Part shown: in pieces, positions 1 through 8,521 of the stretch
How the letters are laid out: each line of letters begins with the position of its first letter
How positions within the stretch are numbered: position 1 is the stretch's first letter
Assembly (NCBI GenBank): GCA_030583885.1
Contig: CP129480.1
Coordinates: 3,226,714 to 3,290,713, forward strand
Origin: Anaerolineales bacterium
GTDB taxonomy: Bacteria; Chloroflexota; Anaerolineae; Anaerolineales; Villigracilaceae
Direction: 5' to 3'
DNA: 64,000 nucleotides
Program-made: the position numbers and the translations under genes
Notes under the pieces: model-generated
Told to the model about the DNA's origin: nothing
Databases searched by the model: none
Seen by the model: only the letters and a program-made list of their open reading frames with translations

Positions 1-1
1 T

Positions 2-280
2 TCCGGGACGCCGCTGGTCGGCATCCCCATGCACCTGGAGCAGACCGGCAATCTCTCGCTGGTCACGCGCCAGGGGGCCGGCCTGATGCTTTCGAAATGG
101 GACCTTAACCGACGTTCGCTGGCTCGCGCCCTGGAACGCCTGCTTGCGGATGCCAGCCTGCGCGAGAATATGTTGCGCCTGAAGGCCCTTCAGGATAAGG
201 TAGACGGCTCGGCCATCGCCGCCAGGGAAATCGTCAACTTTTTTGGCGCATCGAGATCAAGAATGGAGCAAATCAAATGA
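2..280 (+). CDS. Glycosyltransferase, C-terminal end (5' partial)
   Basis: The gene enters from the left edge, so only its last 92 residues are visible. They begin with SGTPLVGIPMHLEQ, the type of segment that contacts the nucleotide-sugar in the C-terminal domain of GT-B glycosyltransferases (UGT/MurG-like). An amphipathic tail follows with RALERLLADASLRENM, typical of that family's closing helices. The donor and acceptor cannot be told from this fragment. Its TGA overlaps the ATG of the next gene (ATGA), so the two are probably translationally coupled in one operon that continues downstream with a hydrolase and small membrane proteins. Confidence 0.7.
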   Translation, partial: SGTPLVGIPMHLEQTGNLSLVTRQGAGLMLSKWDLNRRSLARALERLLADASLRENMLRLKALQDKVDGSAIAAREIVNFFGASRSRMEQIK

Positions 281-1428
281 TACCCTTTCCGGCAATTTGG
301 TGGTTGTTTCCCGCTGTTGCGCTTGTGTTTACTGCGCTCTCGTTTCTGCTGACCCGCTCGGGCAAACTGGAAAGTGAAACAGTGCGGAAAACCCTGGTTG
401 GGGCAGGAGCCATGCTTGGATTTCTAGGCTTGGCGCTGCCTTTGTTCACTCAACCCACTTTCCAGAGTCCACTTGTGCAATACGGATTTGGTTTGCCGCT
501 GCTCATCCTGGGCTTGTTCGGTCGGGTCTACCCGGCAATTTACCTGCGCCAGAAAGGCACGACCACCACGCTGGACAAAGTAGGCAAACTGGTGGACAGC
601 GGCCCGTATGCCTGGGTGCGGCATCCGCAGTACACTGCCGGATGGGTTATGCTGCTGGGCTGGTTCCTAGCCTGGGGCGCATGGTACGCGCTCGGCTTTA
701 TGCCCCTCATAGCAGGGATGATTTATGCGCAGGCTCGGATTGAGGAAAAGTACATTCTGGAAAGGATGTTTGGGGAAGCGTATGCCGCTTATCGGGAACA
801 GGTCGGAATGCTGCTGCCGCGCTTGGACGGGAATGACCCCTTGCGAGTTACGACGGCTTTCCTAGGCATCTACGCCGGGCTGATTGCCATCCAGCACGGC
901 ATTTTCGAGATTTTGCAGGGAAACACTGCGCCGGACGGCCTGATTTTCAACGCCATCGGCACGCCCTGCCAGGCGGAGATGGTCTGGCACGCCTGTTTCC
1001 CAGCCATGACGCTGATTCCCAACCTGCTCGTTACCGGGATTGCCGCCATGTTGGCCGGTGTGGGGATGACCGTCTGGGCAGCGGCTTTTGTCGGGCGTAG
1101 GCGCGGCGGGCGTGTCCTCGGGTTGCTAACCCTGCTGGCGCTGTTGGTCGGCGGCGGCTTCGTGCCGGTCTTTATTGGGATGGCGGCGGCAGTGACAGCG
1201 GGCAACCTGGGTTCGCCGGCTAGGCCGGGCGGGGCGGGCTGGCGATTTGTCGCCGCACTCTGGCCCTGGCCGCTGGTCTTGATGGCGCTCTGGCTGCCGG
1301 GCAACTGGCTGCTGGGGCATTTCATCGGCGGGACCATGCTTTCGGCGAGCGGACTGCTGTTTTTTGTCTTCGATATTGGCCTGCCGGCGCTGGCGGCGGT
1401 ATCCGGCTTTGGGCGCGCGAAACGCTGA
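277..1428 (+). CDS. Isoprenylcysteine methyltransferase-like membrane protein with extra C-terminal membrane domain
   Basis: The 383-residue product is a multi-pass membrane protein. Residues about 1-190 have the pattern of the ICMT/PEMT membrane methyltransferases: several hydrophobic helices, then VRHPQYTAGW and later EEKYILERMFGEAYAAYREQV, which match the family's SAM-binding HPxY segment and closing E..FG..Y..Y motif. Residues about 190-383 add roughly five more hydrophobic stretches that I do not recognise. Usual family members are about 150-220 residues, so this looks like a fusion or an unusually extended form. The start overlaps the preceding gene by 4 bases. The methyl acceptor (lipid, prenyl-cysteine or small molecule) is unknown. 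Confidence 0.65.
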   Translation: MIPFPAIWWLFPAVALVFTALSFLLTRSGKLESETVRKTLVGAGAMLGFLGLALPLFTQPTFQSPLVQYGFGLPLLILGLFGRVYPAIYLRQKGTTTTLDKVGKLVDSGPYAWVRHPQYTAGWVMLLGWFLAWGAWYALGFMPLIAGMIYAQARIEEKYILERMFGEAYAAYREQVGMLLPRLDGNDPLRVTTAFLGIYAGLIAIQHGIFEILQGNTAPDGLIFNAIGTPCQAEMVWHACFPAMTLIPNLLVTGIAAMLAGVGMTVWAAAFVGRRRGGRVLGLLTLLALLVGGGFVPVFIGMAAAVTAGNLGSPARPGGAGWRFVAALWPWPLVLMALWLPGNWLLGHFIGGTMLSASGLLFFVFDIGLPALAAVSGFGRAKR

Positions 1429-1442
1429 TAGAAGGAAATGCA

Positions 1443-2243
1443 ATGGCTAAAAAATTCGCAACTTCCGGTTATTTTCGCAACGGCCTGCCCTACAACCGGG
1501 CAGGTCACGGTCCCAAACCCCTGGTCATCTTCCAGGGCCTGATGTTTGAGAACAAACCGCAATCGGGAATGACTTTCGGCTACGGATTCTTGGAAAAAGA
1601 CTACACCCTGTATGCTGTATTGCGCAAACCAGGCCTGCCGGGTGGGTGCACATTCAAAGACATGGCCGACGATTACGCCGGGATGATTCGCCAGGAGTTC
1701 GACGGTCCCGTGGACGTGATTGGCGTCTCGACCGGTGGTTCCATCGCCCTCCACTTCGCCGCCGACCACTCCGATCTTGTCCGCCGCCTGGTGATTCACT
1801 CCAGCGCGCACACCCTGGGCGAAGCAGGCAAGCAGATTCAACTTGACATCGGGCATCTGGCGCAGCAGGGACGGGTTAGGCAAGCCTGGCAGGCCATGAT
1901 TCGGTTCATTTTACCCAGTACGGGAATCTGGAAGGTGCTCAACCCACCGCTGGCTTGGACGGCGGCTCAGTTGCTGTCCCTAGGCAAGACGCCCGACCTG
2001 TCCGACCTGGTTATCACCATCGAAACCGAAGACCAGCACGCCTTCAAAGACCGCCTGTCCGAAATCAAGGCTCCCACCCTAGTCATTGCCGGCACCGACG
2101 ACCCCTTTTATACCCCGGTCCTGTTCCGCGAGACGGCGGCGGGCATCCCCCATGCGCGATTGGCGCTTTACGAAAACATGCGCCACCCGGCCACTGGGAA
2201 GCAGTTCGAGCGCGAGGTGCTGGCATTTTTAAAAGAGGAATAA
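1443..2243 (+). CDS. Alpha/beta hydrolase
   Basis: The 266-residue protein has the alpha/beta hydrolase fold. The nucleophile elbow is GVSTGG with Ser96. The acid is probably in TLVIAGTDDPFYT, and the histidine is the one in MRHPAT near the C terminus. The lid region (about residues 130-190) is short. No signal peptide is visible, so it is probably cytosolic. It begins 14 bases after the methyltransferase-like gene and ends 4 bases before the next one, so it sits in the same operon. The substrate is not deducible. Confidence 0.8.
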   Translation: MAKKFATSGYFRNGLPYNRAGHGPKPLVIFQGLMFENKPQSGMTFGYGFLEKDYTLYAVLRKPGLPGGCTFKDMADDYAGMIRQEFDGPVDVIGVSTGGSIALHFAADHSDLVRRLVIHSSAHTLGEAGKQIQLDIGHLAQQGRVRQAWQAMIRFILPSTGIWKVLNPPLAWTAAQLLSLGKTPDLSDLVITIETEDQHAFKDRLSEIKAPTLVIAGTDDPFYTPVLFRETAAGIPHARLALYENMRHPATGKQFEREVLAFLKEE

Positions 2244-2247
2244 TGCG

Positions 2248-2631
2248 ATGAACATTTTTGCTGGAATCTTTTTCATTCTGCATGCCTTTGTCCATCTGCT
2301 TTACGCTGGACAAGCCCTGCGCTTTTTTGAACTGCGTCCCGGCTTGATCTGGCCCGACGGTTCCTGGCTGTTCTCGCGGCTGCTCAGCGACCCGGTTGCC
2401 CGCTGGCTGGCTGCCGTTTCTCTGGCGCTGGCGGCGCTCGGATTCTTATCCGCAGGGCTGGGGCTGTTCTTCGGGGCCGGCTGGTGGCGAACCATGACCC
2501 TCGGCGCGGCAGGGTTTTCCGTGTTCATTTATCTGCTTTTTTGGGATGGCAAATTCAACGAACTGCCCGACCAGGGTGGGATTGGATTGTTGATCAGCCT
2601 GGGGATTTTGGCTGCGGTTTGGGTGATTTGA
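2248..2631 (+). CDS. Small integral membrane protein
   Basis: This 127-residue hydrophobic protein has four likely transmembrane helices, at about residues 3-22, 50-72, 77-98 and 108-126. It has no cysteine pairs, no catalytic signature and no family I can name. It starts 4 bases after the hydrolase stop and is followed after 16 bases by another small membrane protein, so it belongs to the same plus-strand unit. Role unknown. Confidence 0.7.
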   Translation: MNIFAGIFFILHAFVHLLYAGQALRFFELRPGLIWPDGSWLFSRLLSDPVARWLAAVSLALAALGFLSAGLGLFFGAGWWRTMTLGAAGFSVFIYLLFWDGKFNELPDQGGIGLLISLGILAAVWVI

Positions 2632-2647
2632 AAAGGAAACAACCGCA

Positions 2648-3010
2648 ATGAATACTCCTCGCCTGCCCCTGACCCGCGACCTTGCTCTCGCTTCCCGGCT
2701 TGCCCTGCTTGTGACGATCCTGATGACCTTGGCCTCGCTGGGCGGCCTGCTTTTCCCAATGGCATCCTACCCCAATGATGACTTGCGCCAATCTTTCCTC
2801 GCCAACGATGTCGTCAATCTGGTCATTGGCCTGCCCATCCTGCTCGGCATGTTGTGGTTATTCCGCCGCGGGAACTTATTTGGTCTGCTGGGGCTGCCCG
2901 GCGCGTTGTTCTATGTAGCCTACAACTCAATTGCTTATGCAGCCGCCATGCCGCTCACCTTGCCTTTTTTTGCCCACCTAGTGGTGCGTTTGCAAAGTAA
3001 TTTAACATAG
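2648..3010 (+). pseudogene. Small membrane protein truncated by an IS630 element
   Basis: About 110 residues are native: an N-terminal arm, a helix at about 20-42, a helix at about 58-75 and a third at about 85-103. After FFAHL the reading frame runs into the end of the IS630 element near 2980 and stops at TAG 3010, so the last ten or so residues are insertion-derived. The original 3' end is not seen on the other side of the insertion island, so it was lost or moved. The protein was the last readable member of the left-hand operon. Function unknown. Confidence 0.6.
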
Positions 3011-3862
3011 TCCTGTCGATTTTTTCTCAGCCCATTCGCGAAGGTCGCGACGTGTCCATGACCAATTGATGGGGTGAGCCCATAAGCGATTGTATTCGGG
3101 CGTGCTGGCATGTAAATGACCAATCAAGTGTTGGCGACTTGTCCAGTTGCCGCGTTGTAAGTACCGAACTTCAAAACACTTCAGAAGAATTTCTGCCTGA
3201 TTGAGCCAGGAAGAATGTGCTGGAGTAGGAACCACTCGCAGCCAGTCCCCATAACGAGCTTTTAGGAACGAGTTCGTTGCGGCAGAAACATGGCTGGGTC
3301 CGCCATCCCAAATCAGATGCACTCGGTTAAAAGAGTGAAAGGGTTGCAGTAGAACAGGTAAAGATTTACAAAGATGCTCGCTGTCGTTTTTCTCTAAACA
3401 GCAACTGCGGATTTTGCCGTTGTACAGGTTGAGCAAAGCAAGGAAGTTGACGACACCATGCCGTATATACTCAAACTCATGTCGTTCAATTTGTCCAGTA
3501 CGCATGAGCTGGGTTGGATGAGAGCGTTGCAAGGCTTGTGTATTGGGCTTCTCATCCAACGCCAAAGCGATTTCATTTTGCGCCTTGAGCGTTTCAATCC
3601 TTTCATAGTACCCACAGTACCCGACTGGCTTGCTCCAAAAAGGTTTCACTGAGCGTTGGCGTAATCCAGTAGCGGTGACGATGCGGTTGCAAGTCTGCGT
3701 TACGCAAGATCAGCGACACCGTGGAATGTGCAATGCGAGAAACCAAGCCTTGTTGCATGGCGATTTTGGCTAAACTTCGGGTTGACCAGTGCGTCATTTC
3801 CAGTCCGACACCCGAAGGCTCACTGCAAGCCAATTGTTCTATGGCTGTCAACCTCCCCAAGT
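2980..3862 (-). mobile_element. IS630-family element, remnant
   Basis: The segment carries most of a minus-strand IS630 transposase gene. Its left end lies near 2980, where the host membrane-protein sequence ceases, and the IS3 inverted repeat begins at 3863. The 5' third of the transposase (helix-turn-helix region) is absent on this side and is not found beyond the IS3 element. Either the IS3 insertion was accompanied by a deletion, or the flanks were rearranged. The exact left boundary is inferred from the loss of host coding sense, not from a paired inverted repeat. Confidence 0.6.
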
Positions 3863-3875
3863 TAGTACCACTCAT
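3002..3875 (-). pseudogene. IS630 transposase, 5'-truncated and frameshifted
   Basis: Two minus-strand frames overlap at 3603-3649. The upstream part (3603-3875) has the IS630 linker region with EMTHWSTRSLAKIA. The downstream part (3002-3649) carries the DDE catalytic core: D in LALDEKPN, D in HLIWDGGPSH and E in HSSWLNQAEILL. The downstream frame is +1 relative to the upstream one, and no run of A or T marks the junction, so ordinary mutation is as likely as recoding. The missing N-terminal DNA-binding part means the protein cannot be functional as it stands. Its first codons at 3863-3875 come from the neighbouring IS3 end. Confidence 0.75.
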
Positions 3876-3887
3876 AAGTAGACAAAT

Positions 3888-4736
3888 CTAGGCATGTTGT
3901 TGTGTGAACAGGCGGGGTGGTAAACCCTGTAAGGCCTCGTGCGGACGGATGGTGTTGTAGTCTTCCAACCAACGTTCGGTGATGGTGCGCACCTCCTGGA
4001 GATCATCAAACACATAGGCATCCAAAACTTCCTCTCGGAAGGTTCGATTGAAGCGCTCAATGTAGGCATTCTGGGCAGGCTTGCCAGGCTGGATGTGGAG
4101 CAATTCGATGTTCTTTTCTTGTGCCCAGTTCTCCAGCCGCTGTGAGATCAGCTCCGCACCATTATCCATGCGAACACGAGTGGGCGTTCCACGCCACAAG
4201 AGCAGTTGCTCCAGAACGCGCACAACCCGTTCGGCTGGGAGGGAGGTATCCACTTCGATCCAGAGTGCTTCGCGGTTGAAGTCATCGATCACGTTCAAGG
4301 TTCGGAATGGTCTGCCATTGGACAGACTGTCGCTCATGAAATCCAACGACCAAGTCTGGTTCACACGCCCAGGCGCCCCCAGTGGCTGGGCAGTGCGGGC
4401 AGGTAATCGTTTCTTCGGTTTTCTTTTCAGGTGCAGCGCCAACGCGCGATACACTCTGCGGATCCGTTTGTGGTTCCAGGCATATCCCTGGTTTCTCAGA
4501 TAATCGCTCATCTTGCCACAGCCCCAGCGCGGCTGCCTATGTGCTAACTGCTGCAACTCCGTTTCGATCGGTCCATCTGCAGTTCGCTTAGCCTGGTAGC
4601 GATACGCACAACGACTCACCTGAATTGTGCGGCACGCCCGTCGTTCACTCAGTCCAAACTCCGCAATAGCATATCCAGCCAGTTTCCGTCGTTCTTCTAT
4701 TAGACCTCTTGCATAAGTGTGCCATAATAGGCACAT
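3888..4736 (-). CDS. IS3-family transposase OrfB (catalytic part), separated from OrfA
   Basis: The protein has the IS3 OrfB layout: an HTH_21-like region (about residues 55-110), then the rve integrase core with D in WSLDFMSD, D in RMDNGAEL and E in [17 protein letters not shown]. In the intact element OrfB would be produced as an OrfAB fusion by -1 frameshifting. Here the IS5-family insertion breaks that connection. The first dozen codons of this frame ([12 protein letters not shown]) come from the inserted element, so native sequence starts around [11 protein letters not shown]. Any product is unlikely to be active without OrfA. Confidence 0.8.
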   Translation of the reverse strand: MCLLWHTYARGLIEERRKLAGYAIAEFGLSERRACRTIQVSRCAYRYQAKRTADGPIETELQQLAHRQPRWGCGKMSDYLRNQGYAWNHKRIRRVYRALALHLKRKPKKRLPARTAQPLGAPGRVNQTWSLDFMSDSLSNGRPFRTLNVIDDFNREALWIEVDTSLPAERVVRVLEQLLLWRGTPTRVRMDNGAELISQRLENWAQEKNIELLHIQPGKPAQNAYIERFNRTFREEVLDAYVFDDLQEVRTITERWLEDYNTIRPHEALQGLPPRLFTQQHA

Positions 4737-5552
4737 GAACTATAAGACAATCGCACATCTCAAAGGTAGTGACTTCAAACGGCTAACTGGCGTCCAGCGC
4801 GAAACCTTCGAGCAGATGCTCACAGTCATTGAGAAAGGGCTGCGAGACTTCGGGAGACCGCCAAAACTGAGCCGAGCCGATCAGTTGTTGATGACCTTGA
4901 TGTACTGGCGAGAATATCGCACAGAATTTCATATTGCGCAATCCTATGGTGTCAGTGAAGCAACCGTTTGCCGCACCATTCGCAAGGTAGAGGAGGCCTT
5001 AGTCCGTTCAAAAAAGTTTCGTTTGCCTGGCAAAAAGGCACTCCAAGCCAGTGACACGGTGTTCGAGGTAGTGCTGGTTGATGTCAGCGAACAGCCAGTG
5101 GAACGTCCAAAAAAAGCCAAAAACGGCATTACAGTGGCAAAAAGAAGCGTCACACCCAAAAAGCGCAGGTGATGGCTGATCGAAAAAGTACCCAAATCAT
5201 AACCACCGCCTTTAGTCATGGAAGCAAACACGACTTCCAACTGTTCAAAGACGATGCCTGTGAGTTCTCTGAACATCTGCGTATTCTGGCAGATGCGGGC
5301 TATCAAGGATTGATGGAGTTTCATCAGAACAGTCAAACACCCTTCAAGAAATCCAAATACCATGCTCTGACGAAACGAGAGAAACAGAGCAATCGAAGCT
5401 TGGCACGGAAACGGATTGTGATTGAGCATATATTCCGTAAGTTGAAAGTGTTTCGCATTTTGAGCGAGAGGTATCGCAATCGTAGAAAGAGATTTGCTTT
5501 GCGCTTCAACCTGATTGCTGCTATTTACAACCTTGAACTCAACTCAATTTGA
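4735..5552 (+). CDS. IS5-family transposase made by -1 frameshift
   Basis: The first frame (from ATG 4735, to TGA 5173 if not shifted) carries the N-terminal helix-turn-helix ([17 protein letters not shown]) and the first catalytic Asp in [12 protein letters not shown]. The second frame carries the other catalytic residues: D in ILADAGYQG and E in [16 protein letters not shown]. The frames join at a run of seven A at 5109-5115, read as CCA AAA AAA. This is an A_AAA_AAA slippery heptamer, and slipping back one base continues as [13 protein letters not shown]. That restores the basic segment normal for this family. So this is probably programmed recoding, not decay. Confidence 0.8.
5109..5115 (+). 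promoter_or_regulatory. -1 ribosomal frameshift heptamer A_AAA_AAA
   Basis: Seven A residues lie in the phase X_XXY_YYZ of the upstream transposase frame. A -1 slip joins the two catalytic halves of the IS5-family transposase exactly. Confidence 0.65.
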
Positions 5553-5566
5553 CTTTTGCAAGAGGT

Positions 5567-5839
5567 CTATTTTGAGAGTTTTTTTTCGATGATATCTTTC
5601 AGCACTTCATGTTCCAGGCTCAGGTTCGCATACATCTGCTTCAAGCGGCGGTTTTCCTCTTCCAACTCCTTCATCCTCTTCACTTCACTGATACTCATCC
5701 CGCCATATTTGGCTTTCCATTTGTAAAAGGACGCTTTGCTGAACCCGTGCTGGCGGCTCAGATCTTCTACCGACACTCCGGCTTCTGCTTCTTTCAAGAT
5801 ATTTACGATCTGACTTTCCGAAAACTTCGACTTCTTCAT
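5567..5839 (-). CDS. IS3-family transposase OrfA
   Basis: The 90-residue protein is a typical OrfA. It has an HTH_8-like DNA-binding helix-turn-helix (FSESQIVNILKEAEAG..VEDLSRQHGFSKASFYKWKAKY), then a leucine-zipper-like coiled coil (MKELEEENRRLKQMYANLSLEHEVLKDII). Its end contains eight A on the coding strand (plus-strand T run 5579-5586) in the phase A_AAA_AAA. A -1 slip there reads through into the OrfB frame as T-L-K-I-E-E-R-R once the IS5-family insertion is removed. The stop codon at 5567-5569 lies at the insertion junction, but the reconstructed uninterrupted element has the same stop. Confidence 0.85.
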   Translation of the reverse strand: MKKSKFSESQIVNILKEAEAGVSVEDLSRQHGFSKASFYKWKAKYGGMSISEVKRMKELEEENRRLKQMYANLSLEHEVLKDIIEKKLSK

Positions 5840-5907
5840 GACATGCTCTCCTTACTCTATTTTGCCACGAGTTGTCTACTTTTCTCTGGTACTATTTTAG
5901 GGGAGGG

Positions 5908-6978
5908 TTACCCATACAATTTCTCCCAGACCTGTGTTTCTGCTTGTTTGGCGCTCACGGACTTGGGACAGTCTGGCGGTCTGAGTTCCTTATGAGGTTG
6001 CGGACAGAAATAGGTCCCTATGGGAGTTTTACGCTCCACCCACTCGCCCTTGCGACTATTGCGGTGGGTTGCGGTGCGTGCCCGCCAGGTCAGTTTACAG
6101 GCACATTTCAGGTGCCCGGATAGCAGGTAGTCATTTTGCCTGCGGTGTTTTGGGTAGGTTTTGTTTTCTTCTCGCATCTTCACAAACAATTCATAGGTGG
6201 ATATATCGAGGATGGGTGTAACAGGGATTTGGAAAGTCTGCCCTGCACGGGAATAGGTTTTGAAGCCATAGGCATACTCTTTGGCGGATTTGAGTATAGC
6301 CTGAATGCTGGACCGGGACCATTGGATGTGTCGGGGAATGCTGCTCCCCTTTTGTGGAGCATTGCCAGCGATCAGGTATTTTCGTATTTGATTGAGGGGA
6401 GTTTTTTGGATGTACCATGCGAAGATATTCCGAACCCATTTCGCTTCTTCTTCGACAAGGTGGATGGTTTCACCTATGCGAATATAACCGTAACGATCTT
6501 GTCCCGTGTTTGCTTTTCCCGCTTTCAGCCGCGCTTTGACTCCCATTTCCATCCGCTCTTTCATCCCATCCAATTCCATTTGGGCTACCCAGGCACGAAT
6601 TGGAGCGATCTTGGGATCGAAGGTTTCTCTTGCGAGCAGGATTTCGATCTTGTATTCTTGGACGGTTTCCAAGACTGTCAACATGGATCGTATCCCGCGA
6701 TATAGTCTGTCTTCGCGCCAGGCGAGGATGACATCGAATTTGTCCCTAGACGCATCTTTGAGCATGGTTTGTAAGGCGGGGCGATCTGAACGACTGCCAG
6801 AAGGTTCGACTAACCTGTTCCCCACTCGATATTTTTCTACTTCCCGATAAACATGAACCACTTGTAATTCTTTTTGTTTTGCCAGCGTTTGGCAATCACT
6901 TTCTTGCTCACTGGGACTGGATTTTTCGCTCTGTGTTTCTGATGATGTACGGATATAGATCACTGCTCGGCGAGACAT
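5908..6978 (-). pseudogene. Large serine recombinase, C-terminally truncated
   Basis: The 356-residue protein has an N-terminal resolvase domain (about residues 4-150: YIRTSSETQ with the catalytic Ser of YxRxS, LAWREDRLYRG). A recombinase domain follows (about 160-265), then a zinc-ribbon start (LSGHLKCACKLTWRA). Phage and element integrases of this class are usually 450-550 residues with a coiled-coil region after the ribbon. This frame ends at VWEKLYG only 14 bases from the IS3 border at 5894, so the C-terminal DNA-binding/coiled-coil part has been removed. It marks a former integrated element. I found no att site pair. Confidence 0.7.
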
Positions 6979-7042
6979 TTTTGATTCCTTGGTAATCTAT
7001 GATGCTTTTTATTCTATGCTCCAACACTTCCTTTATATATTT

Positions 7043-8289
7043 TCAGTAGATCACGAAAGCACAAAACATGATTGATGTTGAATGACCTCAGTCGCACCCC
7101 AGAAGCGTTCAATGGCACGACTGAGCAGGAAAGCGACACGGCGCAAAGAAAGCCAGAAGCGATTGAAAGATTCTAACGGTGTTTTAAGCGCGGAGGCCAG
7201 ATTCTGGCGCAAGGCAATGTACAGATTGAACAAGACAAAAGCCAAACCAACCAGCAGCAAGCGGATGACAGGATTACGGGTGGAAGTTCGAGCGCGCACC
7301 TGGTTCATTTGTCGGTAGCTCGACTCAATGCCGAAGCGTTGACGATAAAGTTCAAACACCTGGGCAGGCAAAATGCCAGAGGGCAATCCGGAGACGGCGT
7401 ACGCAAACCACTTGCTCTTGTGTCGTCCATAGCGTCCTTTGGAATAGCGCTGGACGACCACCGCCTGCACTGTATATATGCCATATTTTGGGCTGTTAAA
7501 GGTGTAGGTGGTGACACGTGATTTACCTTGAAACAAAGTCCGCACACCGCCCGACTTGCCACGCACGGGAATGGGCGTTACGAAACTGACCTTGTGTTGG
7601 TCCAGAACCTTGAAAACCGGCTTGGAGCAGAAACCTTTGTCCAAAAACACCCGTCGAATGCGAAATTTGAGTGTTTTCAGGCGTTTCAGCAGCCAGCGGA
7701 CGATGTCGGCCATATCCTCGCCATGTTCGATGAAGCGCAACGCCACAACGTAGCGCCGATGGTCCCGCACAATCGAAACCGTGGCGTAACCATGAAAATG
7801 GGTTGTCCCAGACTTGGGTGCACTGCGTACGATCTCCTTTCTGTCTTCATACGGCTGACCATGATATGGGATCAGGGTCAGGTCAATCGCCACATTGAAA
7901 TCGCGTTTGCACTTCCATACACTGGGATGGAGTTGCCGATGAAAGATGCGGTTCAATCGGTTCTGCAAACCGGCTCGGTCTGGCAGCGACTGGGCTAATA
8001 CTTCTCGCAGACGATTACCCGAAGGCGCATTCTGCAACTCCAGACAAGCCGATTCAATGCTCAAACGATGCACATTGGCGTATGCCAACACATACAGGAT
8101 ATCTTCGGCAGTGATCCGGGTGTTTCGCAATTCCAGCGGCAGGTTCTTGCGAACCACCGTCATGAAGGCATTCAGCACTTGCTCGGAACGAATTGTTCGG
8201 GTAATCTTGATTGTGGGCTTGGACATGGTTATGGGTTTCCTTGGTCGGAGCCAAGTTAACCACGTTCAAGCCTTTTCGTGAACTACTGA
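7043..8289 (-). mobile_element. ISH3-family insertion sequence
   Basis: A 391-residue ISH3-type transposase gene lies between imperfect inverted ends: TCAGTAGATCACGAAA at 7043-7058 and the reverse complement of TCAGTAGTTCACGAAA ending at 8289. The length of about 1.25 kb fits the family. A clear target duplication was not resolved because both flanks are T-rich. Confidence 0.7.
7051..8226 (-). CDS. ISH3-family DDE transposase
   Basis: The complete 391-residue transposase shows the catalytic triad context of the ISH3/IS4-superfamily group: D in VAIDLTLIPYHG, D in RRVFLDKGFCS, and E in YRQRFGIESSYRQMNQVRAR. This last segment, followed by TSTRNPVIRLLLVGLAF, is highly typical of ISH3 proteins of archaea and Chloroflexota. 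No frame damage is visible, so the element may be active. Its only neighbours are other mobile-element pieces. Confidence 0.85.
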   Translation of the reverse strand: MSKPTIKITRTIRSEQVLNAFMTVVRKNLPLELRNTRITAEDILYVLAYANVHRLSIESACLELQNAPSGNRLREVLAQSLPDRAGLQNRLNRIFHRQLHPSVWKCKRDFNVAIDLTLIPYHGQPYEDRKEIVRSAPKSGTTHFHGYATVSIVRDHRRYVVALRFIEHGEDMADIVRWLLKRLKTLKFRIRRVFLDKGFCSKPVFKVLDQHKVSFVTPIPVRGKSGGVRTLFQGKSRVTTYTFNSPKYGIYTVQAVVVQRYSKGRYGRHKSKWFAYAVSGLPSGILPAQVFELYRQRFGIESSYRQMNQVRARTSTRNPVIRLLLVGLAFVLFNLYIALRQNLASALKTPLESFNRFWLSLRRVAFLLSRAIERFWGATEVIQHQSCFVLS

Positions 8290-8316
8290 TTTTCAAATTG
8301 ATCGTCGAATCGCTTT

Positions 8317-8357
8317 GCCTGTACAATTACGCAATTACATTGCGTAATTGTACAGGC
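8317..8357. repeat. Perfect 18-bp inverted repeat with 5-nt loop
   Basis: GCCTGTACAATTACGCAA (8317-8334) and its exact reverse complement (8340-8357) are separated by TTACA. The palindrome lies 28 bp outside the ISH3 end and 110 bp before the next IS. No T tract follows, so it is not a standard terminator. It may be a cruciform target, a folded single-strand element end, or a transcription stop protecting the IS. Confidence 0.7.
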
Positions 8358-8521
8358 AGCCCTAGCCCGAAGGTCAGAGTTTGATGCGAGCGGCGACATC
8401 GTGCTGTGCATGAGTCAGCTTAATTTATCGGAGCGTGCCTATCATCGCCCTATTGGGATTTGACTAGAAGCTATCTCAAAAATGGTAGACTGGGGCTCAA
8501 ACCCGAACTGGGAGCGAGCCA

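Larger units (their letters stand above)
4702..5568 (+). mobile_element. IS5-family element inserted in the IS3 element
   Basis: The 867-bp element is bounded by inverted repeats AGACCTCTTGCA (4702-4713) and TGCAAGAGGTCT (5557-5568). It is flanked by a 3-bp direct duplication ATT at 4699-4701 and 5569-5571. It encodes one transposase in two frames. Its intact ends, target duplication and recoding site suggest a fairly recent insertion that may still be mobile. Confidence 0.85.
3863..5894 (-). mobile_element. IS3-family element, interrupted by an IS5-family element
   Basis: The ends are imperfect inverted repeats: TAGTACCA at 3863-3870 and TGGTACTA at 5887-5894, each followed inward by a shared AAGTAGACAA segment. 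Minus-strand orfA (5567-5839) and orfB (3888-about 4701) are separated by an 867-bp IS5-family insertion at 4702-5568. Removing it plus one 3-bp duplication restores a normal IS3 arrangement with orfB in the -1 frame relative to orfA. I see no matching target duplication outside the IS3 ends. This fits the fact that the left neighbour (IS630) and the right neighbour (serine recombinase) are both truncated at its borders. Confidence 0.8.

Noticed and set aside
870..1883. Long minus-strand frame of 337 codons
   Set aside because: It is antisense to the methyltransferase-like gene and the hydrolase, has a low-complexity Pro/Arg/Thr composition and no domain.
3603..3649. Programmed frameshift in the first IS630 copy
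   Set aside because: There is no slippery run at the junction, the shift is +1, and the gene is also 5'-truncated, so simple decay is more likely.
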